From the NCBI GenBank assembly GCA_022820485.1, contig JAJEFJ010000107.1:50370-114369 (forward strand): DNA of 64,000 nt. Reading direction: 5' to 3'. This DNA comes from Candidatus Latescibacterota bacterium (GTDB lineage: Bacteria > Latescibacterota > UBA2968 > UBA8231). The notes beneath the pieces are model-generated. The model made no database searches. It was given only the letters and a program-made list of their open reading frames with translations, and was not told where the DNA came from. Of the stretch, positions 41,653-50,094 are shown piece by piece (within the stretch, counting starts at the first letter, position 1; every line of letters starts with the position of its first letter). The position numbers and the translations under genes are program-made.

Positions 41653-41753
41653 GAAGCTAAGGGGAGGTTAAAACGGCTTCCACTGGCTTAGGCACCAACC
41701 CCTTTGCACGACATTTTCGCTCGATGGACAAATAGGCCGACCTCGCTCCTGCT

Positions 41754-41897
41754 GTTTGCCCCACCCTGTATCACCCCATACATTCCCTCGCCTAGACCCC
41801 CACTCAGGAGCCTACCATGAAAAAGATTACCACCACCGACTTCCGCGACTATCGCCGCGACCGCTTCATCGACGCCCAAACCACCCGCGCCGCCCGC
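41754..41897 (+). repeat. Direct repeat copy 2 (intact transglutaminase-like gene start)
   Basis: 144 bp, the intact counterpart of 40386-40528, with the functional ATG at 41817. Confidence 0.88.
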
Positions 41898-43703
41898 CTC
41901 GCCCCCACCTATATGATCACCAACGAAATGGGCGTTGACGGCGATATCTGCGAGGAACTCTCTCCCGCTCTCTGCGCAAAAGTCGAATTCGACATCCCCT
42001 CGGCCAAGACCAAGGGAGCCGAACTGCTCTTTTATGTCAACGCCGACAAATCCACGGCCGACAAATCCATGCGGCTCCAAGTCAATGGCCACGTTCTCAC
42101 CCACCGCCAAGACCGCGAGCGCATGCTCACCGGCGGTTGGGATCGCAAGAAAATCGCCGCTAAATACCTCAAAGAAGGCACCAACGAATTCGTGTTCTCG
42201 CACAGCGGCGTGTTGCACATCGACCCCTTCCCAGGCGGTCTAGCCGACGCGCCCTCAAGCCGTTCGAGCCGCAGTTTTGACGGCGGCAAGACTTGGCACC
42301 AAGGCACCTTGGGCGAAGCCCGCGCCATTGAAGGCGAGTACCTAGTGCGGCTGCGCGTCAAGGGACATCCGCCTCAAGGAACGCTCTGCTCGCCAGTCAT
42401 CGACCTCGCCGACGAAGACGGTAGTGGCCGCATCGCTCCGCGGATGGGCATTCGCCGCCTGCACCTGAAAGCGCGGATGCGTCAGCCGCAGGGGACCCAA
42501 ATACACTTCGAGTTGCGCACGGGTTCGACGCCTTCCTTTGACCCGCGCACTTGGACGGCTTGGGAGCGAGACACCGCCTTGCAGTGGCCCGGGCGCTTTG
42601 TGCAGTGGCGCGCCATCCTCGAAACCGACGAGGCCAACAAGACTCCGACCCTCCAAGCCGTCACCCTCGAAGCCGATATCGAAGAGGACGCCAAGAGCCT
42701 CGCGCCCTTCAAGCAGGCAGAGTTCGACCAACCCGAGCTCGTGCATAGCTCGTACCCCTTCGCCTATATGGGACTGCACCCGCACCAAGAGCGGCTGCGC
42801 AAGCAGTACCGCCTCGACGAAGTCATCGCCAAAGGCAAAACCGAACTCGAACAACTAGCCCTGTTGCGCGACTGGGTCCACAGCCAATGGCTGGGCTGGC
42901 AATCCGACAAATATCCCCACTGCCCCTCTTGGAATCCCCTCGAAGTCCTCGACACCACCAAGGGCGACTGGGGCTTTGGCATGTGCACCCACTACGGAGC
43001 AGTGTTCGCCGGCTGCGCCTCGTCCCTAGGGTGGGTGGCCCGCTCGATCGTCGTCGATCACCACTGCTTGGCCGAGGTCTGGTGCGAAGAATTGCAAAAG
43101 TGGATCCTCGAAGACGCCGGGCCGGCCCGCGAATTTGACGCCACCTACGAAATCGACGGCGTGCCCATCAACGCCTTGGAACTGCACGAGGCCGCGGCGG
43201 ACGAGCGGCGCGAAAAGATCATGGCCAACAAGCTGCCGCAAAAGGTCGTCGAGCCTATGGATAGCTATATCGACGTCTTTTGTCGCTTCGGCATTCCGCT
43301 GCGCAACACGCATCTGATCTTTGCCGAGCCGGCCGAGCTGCGCCACGGTGCCGGTCAATACCACTGGGATGGCTATCTGTGGTGGTCGGACGACGTCGAT
43401 CCCCGCTACGCCGAATACTCCTTGCAGACCTCGCGCATCGGGGACTTCTACTGGTCGGTCAACCAGACGCGGCTCTACCTCCAAGTGGCGGAAAAGGCGC
43501 GCACGCTGCAAGTCGATCTAGAACACACCGCGCCCAACTTCTCGCACTTCTTGGTGCGCCAGGACGGCGGCTCGTGGCGCGAGGAGCGCGAAGCCCGCTT
43601 TGAGTGGACGCTCGCCGAGGGCGAAAACCTGCTCGAAGCGCGGGCGGTCAATATCTTCGGCAAGCAGGGCCGCATCGCCAAAGCGTGCGTCGAAGCGTCG
43701 TAA
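41817..43703 (+). CDS. Transglutaminase-like (papain-fold) domain protein
   Basis: A 628-residue protein without a signal peptide. The first ~330 residues appear to be beta-rich (sugar-binding-like) domains. The transglutaminase core lies at about residues 345-450: FGMCTHYGAVFAGCASSLG (nucleophile Cys), VVDHHCLAEVWCEELQKW (His) and ILEDAGPAREFD (Asp). Such enzymes act as proteases, peptide N-glycanase-like hydrolases or cross-linkers. The C-terminus is again beta-rich. ATG 41817 has AGGAG upstream. A flippase gene follows after 13 bp. Its 5' end is duplicated at 40386-40540. Confidence 0.82.
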   Translation: MKKITTTDFRDYRRDRFIDAQTTRAARLAPTYMITNEMGVDGDICEELSPALCAKVEFDIPSAKTKGAELLFYVNADKSTADKSMRLQVNGHVLTHRQDRERMLTGGWDRKKIAAKYLKEGTNEFVFSHSGVLHIDPFPGGLADAPSSRSSRSFDGGKTWHQGTLGEARAIEGEYLVRLRVKGHPPQGTLCSPVIDLADEDGSGRIAPRMGIRRLHLKARMRQPQGTQIHFELRTGSTPSFDPRTWTAWERDTALQWPGRFVQWRAILETDEANKTPTLQAVTLEADIEEDAKSLAPFKQAEFDQPELVHSSYPFAYMGLHPHQERLRKQYRLDEVIAKGKTELEQLALLRDWVHSQWLGWQSDKYPHCPSWNPLEVLDTTKGDWGFGMCTHYGAVFAGCASSLGWVARSIVVDHHCLAEVWCEELQKWILEDAGPAREFDATYEIDGVPINALELHEAAADERREKIMANKLPQKVVEPMDSYIDVFCRFGIPLRNTHLIFAEPAELRHGAGQYHWDGYLWWSDDVDPRYAEYSLQTSRIGDFYWSVNQTRLYLQVAEKARTLQVDLEHTAPNFSHFLVRQDGGSWREEREARFEWTLAEGENLLEARAVNIFGKQGRIAKACVEAS

Positions 43704-43716
43704 AGCTACCTAGCCT

Positions 43717-45156
43717 GTGAGCGCCTCGCTCTCTCTGGCCACGCGCGCCCTGCGCGGTTTTCTCTGGAACGGCAGCGCTTCCGTCATCCAGCTCGGCGTC
43801 ATGCTGGCGCTCTACAAGCTCTTGCCGCTGGAGAAGCTGGGCCATTTTGAGTGGGCACTCGCCCTAGTGATGCTCCTATCGCTGGTCGGCGACTTAGGGC
43901 TGGGCGCGGCCCTAGTTCAGCTACCGGACGCGAGTGAAGAGCACTTCGACACGGCCTTCTGGACTTGTTTGAGCTGGGGACTGCTGCTCACCGCCGCAGT
44001 CTTCGCTGCTGTCTCTTGGCTCGCTCCTCTTTTGGGGGGCGAAGACCCGCACACCTTCAGCCGCGTCCTGCGCACGCTCTGCTTGGCGATTCCCTGCGCC
44101 TCATTGGCGGGCCTGTTGCGGGCCAGACTTCAGCGCGACCTCGACTTCCGCGCCGTGGCCCTTTCCGAACTCGTTTCGGTCCTGACCTTTGCTTTCACGG
44201 TGACGCTGCTACTTTTCTGGCGACCCGAATTGGGCGTCCTAGTCCCGGTTATCGGATCAGTTGTACGCGAACTAGGTCTCTTCAGCAGCCTTGCCCTCTC
44301 GGCCCGCTGGCTGCCGCGCCTGCGCTTCCGGCTCCAAGCGCTGCGCCAGATCCTTCACTTCGCGCTGAATCTCACGGGGTCGCGCGTGGTCGCCCTGCTC
44401 AATACCAAGATCGCTTATGCCTTCATCTTCGTACCGCTGGGGGCCACGGCCCAAGCCTATTACAGCCTGGCCGAGCGATTGACCTTGCAACCCCTGACCC
44501 GGTTGGCCACAACCATCCAGCGCGTCTCCTTCCCAACCTTTTCGACAATCGTAGAAGACGACTCGCTCCTGCGCCGTGGCTATTTGTCCTCGGTACAGGG
44601 CTTCGTGCTAGCACTAGGTCCGGTCCTCTCGGGGATATTCGTCTTCGCGCCGGAGATTGCCGCCTTGCTCAACACCGAGCCGATGTGGACGGTGCTGCGC
44701 CTGTTGGCCGCGGCCACGCTTCTGAAAGTCGCCAGCACCCTAGTCGGCTCGATTTTTATGGCCAAAGGCAAGACCAACTGGTCTTTCTACTGGTCGCTCT
44801 TTAGCATGGGGGTGCTGATCCCGGCCCTGTACTTCTATGGCCTGCCGCGCGGCGTCGAAGGCGTGGCCAGCGTCATCGCCGCGGCCGCCCTGCTGTTCTT
44901 GCTGCTGTCGCAGTGTCTCGTCAACCGCTTGATCGGCCTGCCTTTTGCAACTTATCTCACCGCGCTCAGCCGCCCCGGCTTGGTGGTCGCCTTTGTCTTC
45001 ACCGTTCTCCTGCTCGTCCGCCCCCTGCTGTCTTGGTCACCGCTCGCCGTTCTCATTGTCGGTGCAGTCCTCGGCGTCGGCGCGACCTTGACCGCCCTTT
45101 TCCTCTTCGCCCGCGACCTTTGCCGCACCTATTGGGCGAGCCTGCGCGGGACCTAA
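43717..45156 (+). CDS. MOP-superfamily lipopolysaccharide/oligosaccharide flippase (Wzx-like)
   Basis: A 479-residue integral membrane protein with about 12-14 hydrophobic helices. It starts at GTG 43717. The N-terminus (ALRGFLWNGSASVIQLGVML, GHFEWALALVMLLSLVGDLGLGAALVQ) and central region (TIQRVSFPTFSTIVED) match the polysaccharide-export (Wzx/RfbX) family. It probably flips lipid-linked glycans across the inner membrane. No glycosyltransferases are nearby, so its substrate is unknown. Confidence 0.86.
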   Translation: MSASLSLATRALRGFLWNGSASVIQLGVMLALYKLLPLEKLGHFEWALALVMLLSLVGDLGLGAALVQLPDASEEHFDTAFWTCLSWGLLLTAAVFAAVSWLAPLLGGEDPHTFSRVLRTLCLAIPCASLAGLLRARLQRDLDFRAVALSELVSVLTFAFTVTLLLFWRPELGVLVPVIGSVVRELGLFSSLALSARWLPRLRFRLQALRQILHFALNLTGSRVVALLNTKIAYAFIFVPLGATAQAYYSLAERLTLQPLTRLATTIQRVSFPTFSTIVEDDSLLRRGYLSSVQGFVLALGPVLSGIFVFAPEIAALLNTEPMWTVLRLLAAATLLKVASTLVGSIFMAKGKTNWSFYWSLFSMGVLIPALYFYGLPRGVEGVASVIAAAALLFLLLSQCLVNRLIGLPFATYLTALSRPGLVVAFVFTVLLLVRPLLSWSPLAVLIVGAVLGVGATLTALFLFARDLCRTYWASLRGT

Positions 45157-45234
45157 TTCTGCCCTAGGCGAAAATTGCGTGCGGGGATGTTTTGGAATAT
45201 GTTTTTAGGGAACTGCTCTAAAGGAGATTGCGCT

Positions 45235-46134
45235 ATGAGCGAGATACAAAATGGCCAGACTGGCACTCTTCGCCTCAAGACCGGCCTCGCCGAAATGCTC
45301 AAGGGCGGCGTCATCATGGACGTCGTCACTGCCGACCAAGCCAAGATCGCCGAAGACGCCGGGGCCACCTCGGTCATGGCGCTGGAAAGAGTGCCCGCCG
45401 ATATCCGCGCCGAAGGCGGTGTGTCGCGCATGTCGAGCATTGAGAAGCTGCGCCAGATCATGGAGGCGACTTCCATTCCGGTTATGGCCAAATGCCGCAT
45501 TGGCCACTTCGCCGAAGCGCAGATGCTCCAAGCCCTCGGGATCGACTACGTTGACGAAAGCGAAGTTCTGACCCCGGCCGACGAGCACTATCACGTCGAT
45601 AAGTTCGCCTTTGAAGTGCCCTTCGTCTGCGGCTGCCGCAACCTCGGCGAAGCCCTGCGGCGGATTGGCGAGGGCGCGGCCATGATCCGCACCAAGGGCG
45701 AGGCTGGCTCGGGCAACATTGTCGAAGCCGTGCGCCACATGCGCTCAGTGACCGACGAGATCCGTCGGCTGACGATCCTGCGTCCCGAACAGCTAATGAC
45801 CGCAGCCAAAGACCTAGGCGCACCGTATGAACTGGTCCGCTGGGTCGCCGAGCACGGCAAGCTGCCAGTGCCTAATTTTGCCGCCGGCGGCGTCGCCACG
45901 CCAGCCGATGCCTCGCTGATGATGCAACTCGGCGCGGAAGCCGTTTTCGTCGGCTCTGGGATCTTTAAGTCCGGCGATCCGGCCATCCGCGCCAAAGCCA
46001 TCGTCGAGGCCACCACGCACTACGACGACCCAGAGGTCCTGATCCGCGTCTCTGAAAACCTCGGCGAGGCCATGGTGGGCATCAACATCGACACCCTCGA
46101 AGAGAAGGACAAACTGCAAACTCGCGGCTGGTAG
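45235..46134 (+). CDS. pdxS: Pyridoxal 5'-phosphate synthase, PdxS subunit
   Basis: A 299-residue, very conserved (beta/alpha)8 enzyme. Start ATG 45235 has AAAGGAG upstream. Landmarks are LAEMLKGGVIMDVVTADQAKIAEDAG, the catalytic-lysine segment IPVMAKCRIGHF, MIRTKGEAGSGN and NFAAGGVATPADASLMMQLG. With PdxT it makes PLP from ribose 5-phosphate (or ribulose 5-phosphate), glyceraldehyde 3-phosphate and ammonia. pdxT follows after 144 bp with a terminator-like hairpin between. A weak promoter-like pair, TTGCGT-17-TATGTT, lies at 45175-45203. Several PLP enzymes occur in the window (50095, 52718). Confidence 0.97.
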   Translation: MSEIQNGQTGTLRLKTGLAEMLKGGVIMDVVTADQAKIAEDAGATSVMALERVPADIRAEGGVSRMSSIEKLRQIMEATSIPVMAKCRIGHFAEAQMLQALGIDYVDESEVLTPADEHYHVDKFAFEVPFVCGCRNLGEALRRIGEGAAMIRTKGEAGSGNIVEAVRHMRSVTDEIRRLTILRPEQLMTAAKDLGAPYELVRWVAEHGKLPVPNFAAGGVATPADASLMMQLGAEAVFVGSGIFKSGDPAIRAKAIVEATTHYDDPEVLIRVSENLGEAMVGINIDTLEEKDKLQTRGW

Positions 46135-46161
46135 GACTCCGCACGGATGCAAACGGAAAAG

Positions 46162-46197
46162 GCCCCGTCTCTGCTCTGTCAGGGACGGGGCAATTTT
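46162..46197 (+). terminator. Rho-independent terminator/attenuator between pdxS and pdxT
   Basis: Stem GCCCCGTCTCTG/CAGGGACGGGGC (12 pairs with one wobble), 6-nt loop, then AATTTT. It lies 27 bp after the pdxS stop and 81 bp before pdxT. Confidence 0.85.
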
Positions 46198-46278
46198 ATG
46201 AAGCGTCATCCCCCTGCCTCTGTGCTCATCTTCGTTCGTCTGCGGATACTTCCGCCGGGGATTGTCCAGGTATAAACA

Positions 46279-46848
46279 ATGATCGGAATTTTGGGATTGC
46301 AGGGCGACTACGCGGCCCACGGCAAAATGCTCGACGCATTGGCCGTCGAATCCCGCGTGGTCAAAAAACCGGAGCAATTATCTACAGTTGACGGCCTAAT
46401 TTTCCCCGGCGGCGAGAGCACGACGCTAATCAAGCTCATGGACTCTTGGGAGTTCTGGGCACCGCTGCGGGACTTCGCCGCGACCAGCAACCCCATTTTT
46501 GGCACCTGCGCCGGAATGATTCTCTTGGCCCAAGGCGTCTCCAACCCGCCGCAAAAGTCCCTCGGCTTGATCGATATCGACGTCGAGCGCAACAGCTATG
46601 GCCGCCAAGTCGATAGCTTCGAGGGGACGGGCGTTTGGGAAGCGGATGGGCAACCGCGATCACTGCCGATGATCTTTATCCGCGCACCCCGCATCGCGCG
46701 GTTGGGCGACGGGGTCGCGGCGCTGGCGACCTGCGGCGATGATGTGGTCGTGGCGCGCCAAGGCCAAGTGCTCGTCGCCTCATTCCATCCCGAACTGACC
46801 AGCGATTTGAGCATCCATCGCTACTTCGTCGATATGGTTGAGCGCTAG
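46279..46848 (+). CDS. pdxT: Pyridoxal 5'-phosphate synthase glutaminase subunit PdxT
   Basis: A 189-residue class I glutamine amidotransferase. Conserved residues are GGEST (44-48), the nucleophile C77 (FGTCAGMILLA) and H170/E172 (SFHPEL). It releases ammonia from glutamine and channels it to PdxS. The start ATG 46279 has a TATAAA just upstream but no obvious ribosome site. Separation from pdxS by a terminator suggests either read-through control or separate expression. Confidence 0.95.
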   Translation: MIGILGLQGDYAAHGKMLDALAVESRVVKKPEQLSTVDGLIFPGGESTTLIKLMDSWEFWAPLRDFAATSNPIFGTCAGMILLAQGVSNPPQKSLGLIDIDVERNSYGRQVDSFEGTGVWEADGQPRSLPMIFIRAPRIARLGDGVAALATCGDDVVVARQGQVLVASFHPELTSDLSIHRYFVDMVER

Positions 46849-46902
46849 GAAATCAAAAGCAGCCGGTATTGAGAGATTTCTAAACCCTCATAGGAGGCAA
46901 CC

Positions 46903-49179
46903 ATGAGCCTCGCACTGACCTTATGTCTGCTCTTGTTCAGTCGTGCCTTCGCCGACCCTCCGCTCACCATCGTCGAGCAAGGACAGAGCCAAGCCCGCGT
47001 CGGCGTCCACCCCGAAGCGGGCGAGTGGGAGCGCCGCGCCGCCAGCGACTTGGTGCGCTATATCGAGGAAATGAGCGGTGCCCGCCTATCGCTCATTGAT
47101 CGGTCCGACTCCCTGCATCAAGCCCTAGCCGAAACCACCCCACTCATCCTAGTAGGCCGCGCCGCCCTCGAAGCCGAACCATTCTTAGAACCCCGCCTAC
47201 AAGCCTTGCAAAAGCCCCGTCCCATCCTGCGCAGCGACGCCATCATCGCCCAGCGCCAAAATAACCGCATCTATCTAGCCGGGACCAACGACGAATCACA
47301 TTACTATGCCGCAATAGAATTGCTACACCACTGGGGCTGCCGTTGGTATCTACCCACCGACTTCGGTGCCAGCATCCCCCAGCAATCCACCCTAACCATC
47401 GGCACCCTCGACATAGCCTATGCCCCGCCCTTTGAGGTGCGGCGCTATTGGCTCTCTTGGCACGGCGACAACAGCGGTCGCGCTGAATTCATGCGGCGCA
47501 ATCGGCTCAACGACCTGTCCGTACCGGCTGGCCACGCCTTGGGCCACTACGTCGACGATCTGCCGGGCGCAGGGACCTCGGCCCAAGCCATCTGTCTGTC
47601 CGATCCCGCTACGGCTCGCCACATTGCCGCACAAGTCATGGAGCGCTTTGCCGCAGGAGCCCGAGCCGTATCCTTGGGCATGGACGATGGCCTCTACGAT
47701 CTGGCCTGTGCCTCTGACTCGGTCTTGGCCGCTGGCCTATGGGACAAAAACTTCATGTCCCCGGCCCTCACCGACCCCTTCATGGCGCTGTACAACAACG
47801 TCGCCGAGCTAACCCAAGTCCGTTTCCCCGACCGCCGCATTGGCTTCCTAGCCTATTCCAATATCACCTTGCCGCCGCAACGATACACAGTAGCTGCCGA
47901 GCCTTTGGTAGCGTACCTGGCCCCCATCGACGTCTGCCCCATCCACGGCATGGACGATCCCGCTTGTCCATCCAGCCAAGAATACCGCGACGTCATGTAT
48001 CGCTGGGCCCAGACCATGCAGGGCCGCCTCATCATCTACGACTACGACCAAAGCATGTTGGTTTGGCGCGACATCCCCAACCCCTCCATCCAAGCCATTC
48101 GCCAAGACATCCAGCACTACCGCGCCGCTGGCATCCTCGGGGTCGATACCGAGAGCCGGGGAGCCATGTCCACGACTTTCCTCAACCTGTACTTGAGAGC
48201 TCGCCTCTACTGGGATCCCGATGTGGACATCAATGCCGTGCTGGAAGAGTTCTATCCCCGCTTCTTCGGCCCAGCCGCCGCGCCCATGCGTGCCTATTGG
48301 CAGGCCATCCACCGCGCTTGGGAACAGACCCCATCCCACGAGCACGAATTCATGCTGGCTCCCACCGTGTACACGCCGGAATTAGTGCAAATGCTGGCTC
48401 CCCGCGTCGCCGAGGCTGAAGCCCTAGTAGCCGATTTACCCTCTGAGGATTTATTCGTCCAGCGTGTTCGCTTTGTCCGGGCTGGTTTTGGCGTTTTGCA
48501 AAACTACATGGACATGGTCGCCCAAGCCGTCACTGAGGTAAACTATCCAGCCGCTGTACAAGCCGGCGAACAGGGTCTCGCTTGGCGCGATAGCCTGACG
48601 CAAATGCACCCTACGTTCACCACCACTCGTTTGGAACGAGGCGACCCTTGGTGGACCGGCGAGGTCAATCAGTACCGGGACCTGAGCAAATTAACGCACG
48701 GCCCCCAAGGCCGCCTAGTGCAAAAGCTCCCTCTCGAATGGACCTTCCGCACGGACCCGCACGACGCCGGTCTGCACCAAGGTTGGGGGCGTCCCGATCT
48801 CGACCTATCGTCTTGGCGACCGCTGCACACCGACCTTTACATGGAAGTCCAAGGAGTTGCTGCGGCCGATGGCGGCGAGTACAATGGCTTTGTCTGGTAT
48901 CGCACGGATATCGAGATAAGCGAAGCTGAGGCCGGCCAAGCACTCCACATCCGCTTTCCCGGCCTGTTCGGCAAAGCCTGGCTCTACGTCGATGGCTACT
49001 TGGTGGGGCACCGCGACTGGCGTCCCATGTGGTGGCACAACGACTACCGCTTCGAATGGGATGTCGATCTGAGCAAGGTCCTATCTCCCGGCACCCACAC
49101 CCTAGCCTTGCGCCTGCACAACGAGCATCACATGGGCGGCATCTGGCGCCGTCCTTTTCTCTATGAGAAGCGCATGTAG
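46903..49179 (+). CDS. Secreted DUF4838/alpha-glucuronidase-like protein with C-terminal sugar-binding domain
   Basis: A 758-residue protein with a signal peptide (LALTLCLLLFSRAFADP). Residues ~20-170 resemble the N-terminal domain of alpha-glucuronidases and DUF4838 proteins (ERRAASDLVRYIEEMSGARL, YYAAIELLHHWGCRWYLP, DFGASIPQQSTLTI). A central barrel-like region follows (GILGVDTESRGAMSTTFLN, YWDPDVDINAVLEEFYPRFF). The last ~120 residues are a galactose-binding-like jelly roll (GLFGKAWLYVDGYLVGHRDW, TLALRLHNEHHMGG). Likely a periplasmic glycan-active protein. ATG 46903 has AGGAGG upstream. An amidohydrolase follows after 34 bp. Confidence 0.75.
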   Translation: MSLALTLCLLLFSRAFADPPLTIVEQGQSQARVGVHPEAGEWERRAASDLVRYIEEMSGARLSLIDRSDSLHQALAETTPLILVGRAALEAEPFLEPRLQALQKPRPILRSDAIIAQRQNNRIYLAGTNDESHYYAAIELLHHWGCRWYLPTDFGASIPQQSTLTIGTLDIAYAPPFEVRRYWLSWHGDNSGRAEFMRRNRLNDLSVPAGHALGHYVDDLPGAGTSAQAICLSDPATARHIAAQVMERFAAGARAVSLGMDDGLYDLACASDSVLAAGLWDKNFMSPALTDPFMALYNNVAELTQVRFPDRRIGFLAYSNITLPPQRYTVAAEPLVAYLAPIDVCPIHGMDDPACPSSQEYRDVMYRWAQTMQGRLIIYDYDQSMLVWRDIPNPSIQAIRQDIQHYRAAGILGVDTESRGAMSTTFLNLYLRARLYWDPDVDINAVLEEFYPRFFGPAAAPMRAYWQAIHRAWEQTPSHEHEFMLAPTVYTPELVQMLAPRVAEAEALVADLPSEDLFVQRVRFVRAGFGVLQNYMDMVAQAVTEVNYPAAVQAGEQGLAWRDSLTQMHPTFTTTRLERGDPWWTGEVNQYRDLSKLTHGPQGRLVQKLPLEWTFRTDPHDAGLHQGWGRPDLDLSSWRPLHTDLYMEVQGVAAADGGEYNGFVWYRTDIEISEAEAGQALHIRFPGLFGKAWLYVDGYLVGHRDWRPMWWHNDYRFEWDVDLSKVLSPGTHTLALRLHNEHHMGGIWRRPFLYEKRM

Positions 49180-49213
49180 CCCCAATCCTCTACCAACCTG
49201 AAAGGAACCATCC

Positions 49214-50053
49214 ATGATCGTCGATACCCACGTCCACATCTGGGAAATGTCCGAGAAATACCCCGTCGGCCCCACCGCCCCCAACTGGACCTCCGAGCCG
49301 GACGAACCCGCCACCGCGGACGAGCTAATCGAGGACATGGACCAAAACGGCGTCGACCGCAGCGTCTTGGTGCAGACTAGCTGGTCCACTTGGGACAACG
49401 GCTATATCGCCGATTCGCAGGCCCGCTTCCCCGACCGCTCTATCGGCCACGGCATGATCGACCCGCAAAACCCGGACAACGCCGATCAGGCGCGCTACTG
49501 GATGGAAGAACGCGGCTTGGTCGGTTTCCGCTTTCACCCCATGTACTACCCGGACGAAAAAGTCCTGACCACGCCTCAGAACCGTCCCCTGTGGGAAGTC
49601 CTAGCCGCAATGGGCGCTGTCATCCAGTTCCATCTCAACGCCGCTTGTGCTGATCAAATAGCTGAAATCGCCCGCCGCCATCCGCAGATGCCCCTGCTAT
49701 TGGACCACATGGGCTATCCCAACCTTGACGAGCCAGCCGAGGCTTTTCAGCCCATTGTCGAACTGGCTAACTTCGACAACGTGGCCGTAAAAATATCGGA
49801 TGTCCACGGCCGCTCGAAGCAGACTTTTCCCTATGCCGACGTGCATCCCTTCATCCAGCGCCTGCACCACGCCTTTGGGGCCGAGCGCATGCTGTGGGGC
49901 ACCGGCTATCCAGGACACCACCGTACCAAGCACAACTGGCCGACCTTGGCCGAAGAGTTGCGCCTAGTGCAGGAGGGTTTCGACTTTCTTAGCCCCCGCG
50001 AAAAAGACCAGATGCTAGGCGGTACAGCCGCCCGCATCTGGAAACTGACCTGA
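49214..50053 (+). CDS. Amidohydrolase-2 family (TIM-barrel metal hydrolase/lactonase-like)
   Basis: A 279-residue protein with the N-terminal metal motif VDTHVHIWE, barrel His residues in GFRFHPMYYP, IQFHLNAACAD and LLLDHMGYPN, and a late Asp/Gly segment (WGTGYPGHH, where the usual catalytic Asp of family members is replaced by the TGYP context). The family includes ACMSD-like decarboxylases and pyrone-dicarboxylate or sugar lactonases. ATG 49214 has AAAGGAA upstream. It is probably co-transcribed with the flanking genes; substrate unknown. Confidence 0.83.
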   Translation: MIVDTHVHIWEMSEKYPVGPTAPNWTSEPDEPATADELIEDMDQNGVDRSVLVQTSWSTWDNGYIADSQARFPDRSIGHGMIDPQNPDNADQARYWMEERGLVGFRFHPMYYPDEKVLTTPQNRPLWEVLAAMGAVIQFHLNAACADQIAEIARRHPQMPLLLDHMGYPNLDEPAEAFQPIVELANFDNVAVKISDVHGRSKQTFPYADVHPFIQRLHHAFGAERMLWGTGYPGHHRTKHNWPTLAEELRLVQEGFDFLSPREKDQMLGGTAARIWKLT

Positions 50054-50094
50054 CTGTTACAAGTTCGTCCACACAATCCACAAGGGAGACCCGC

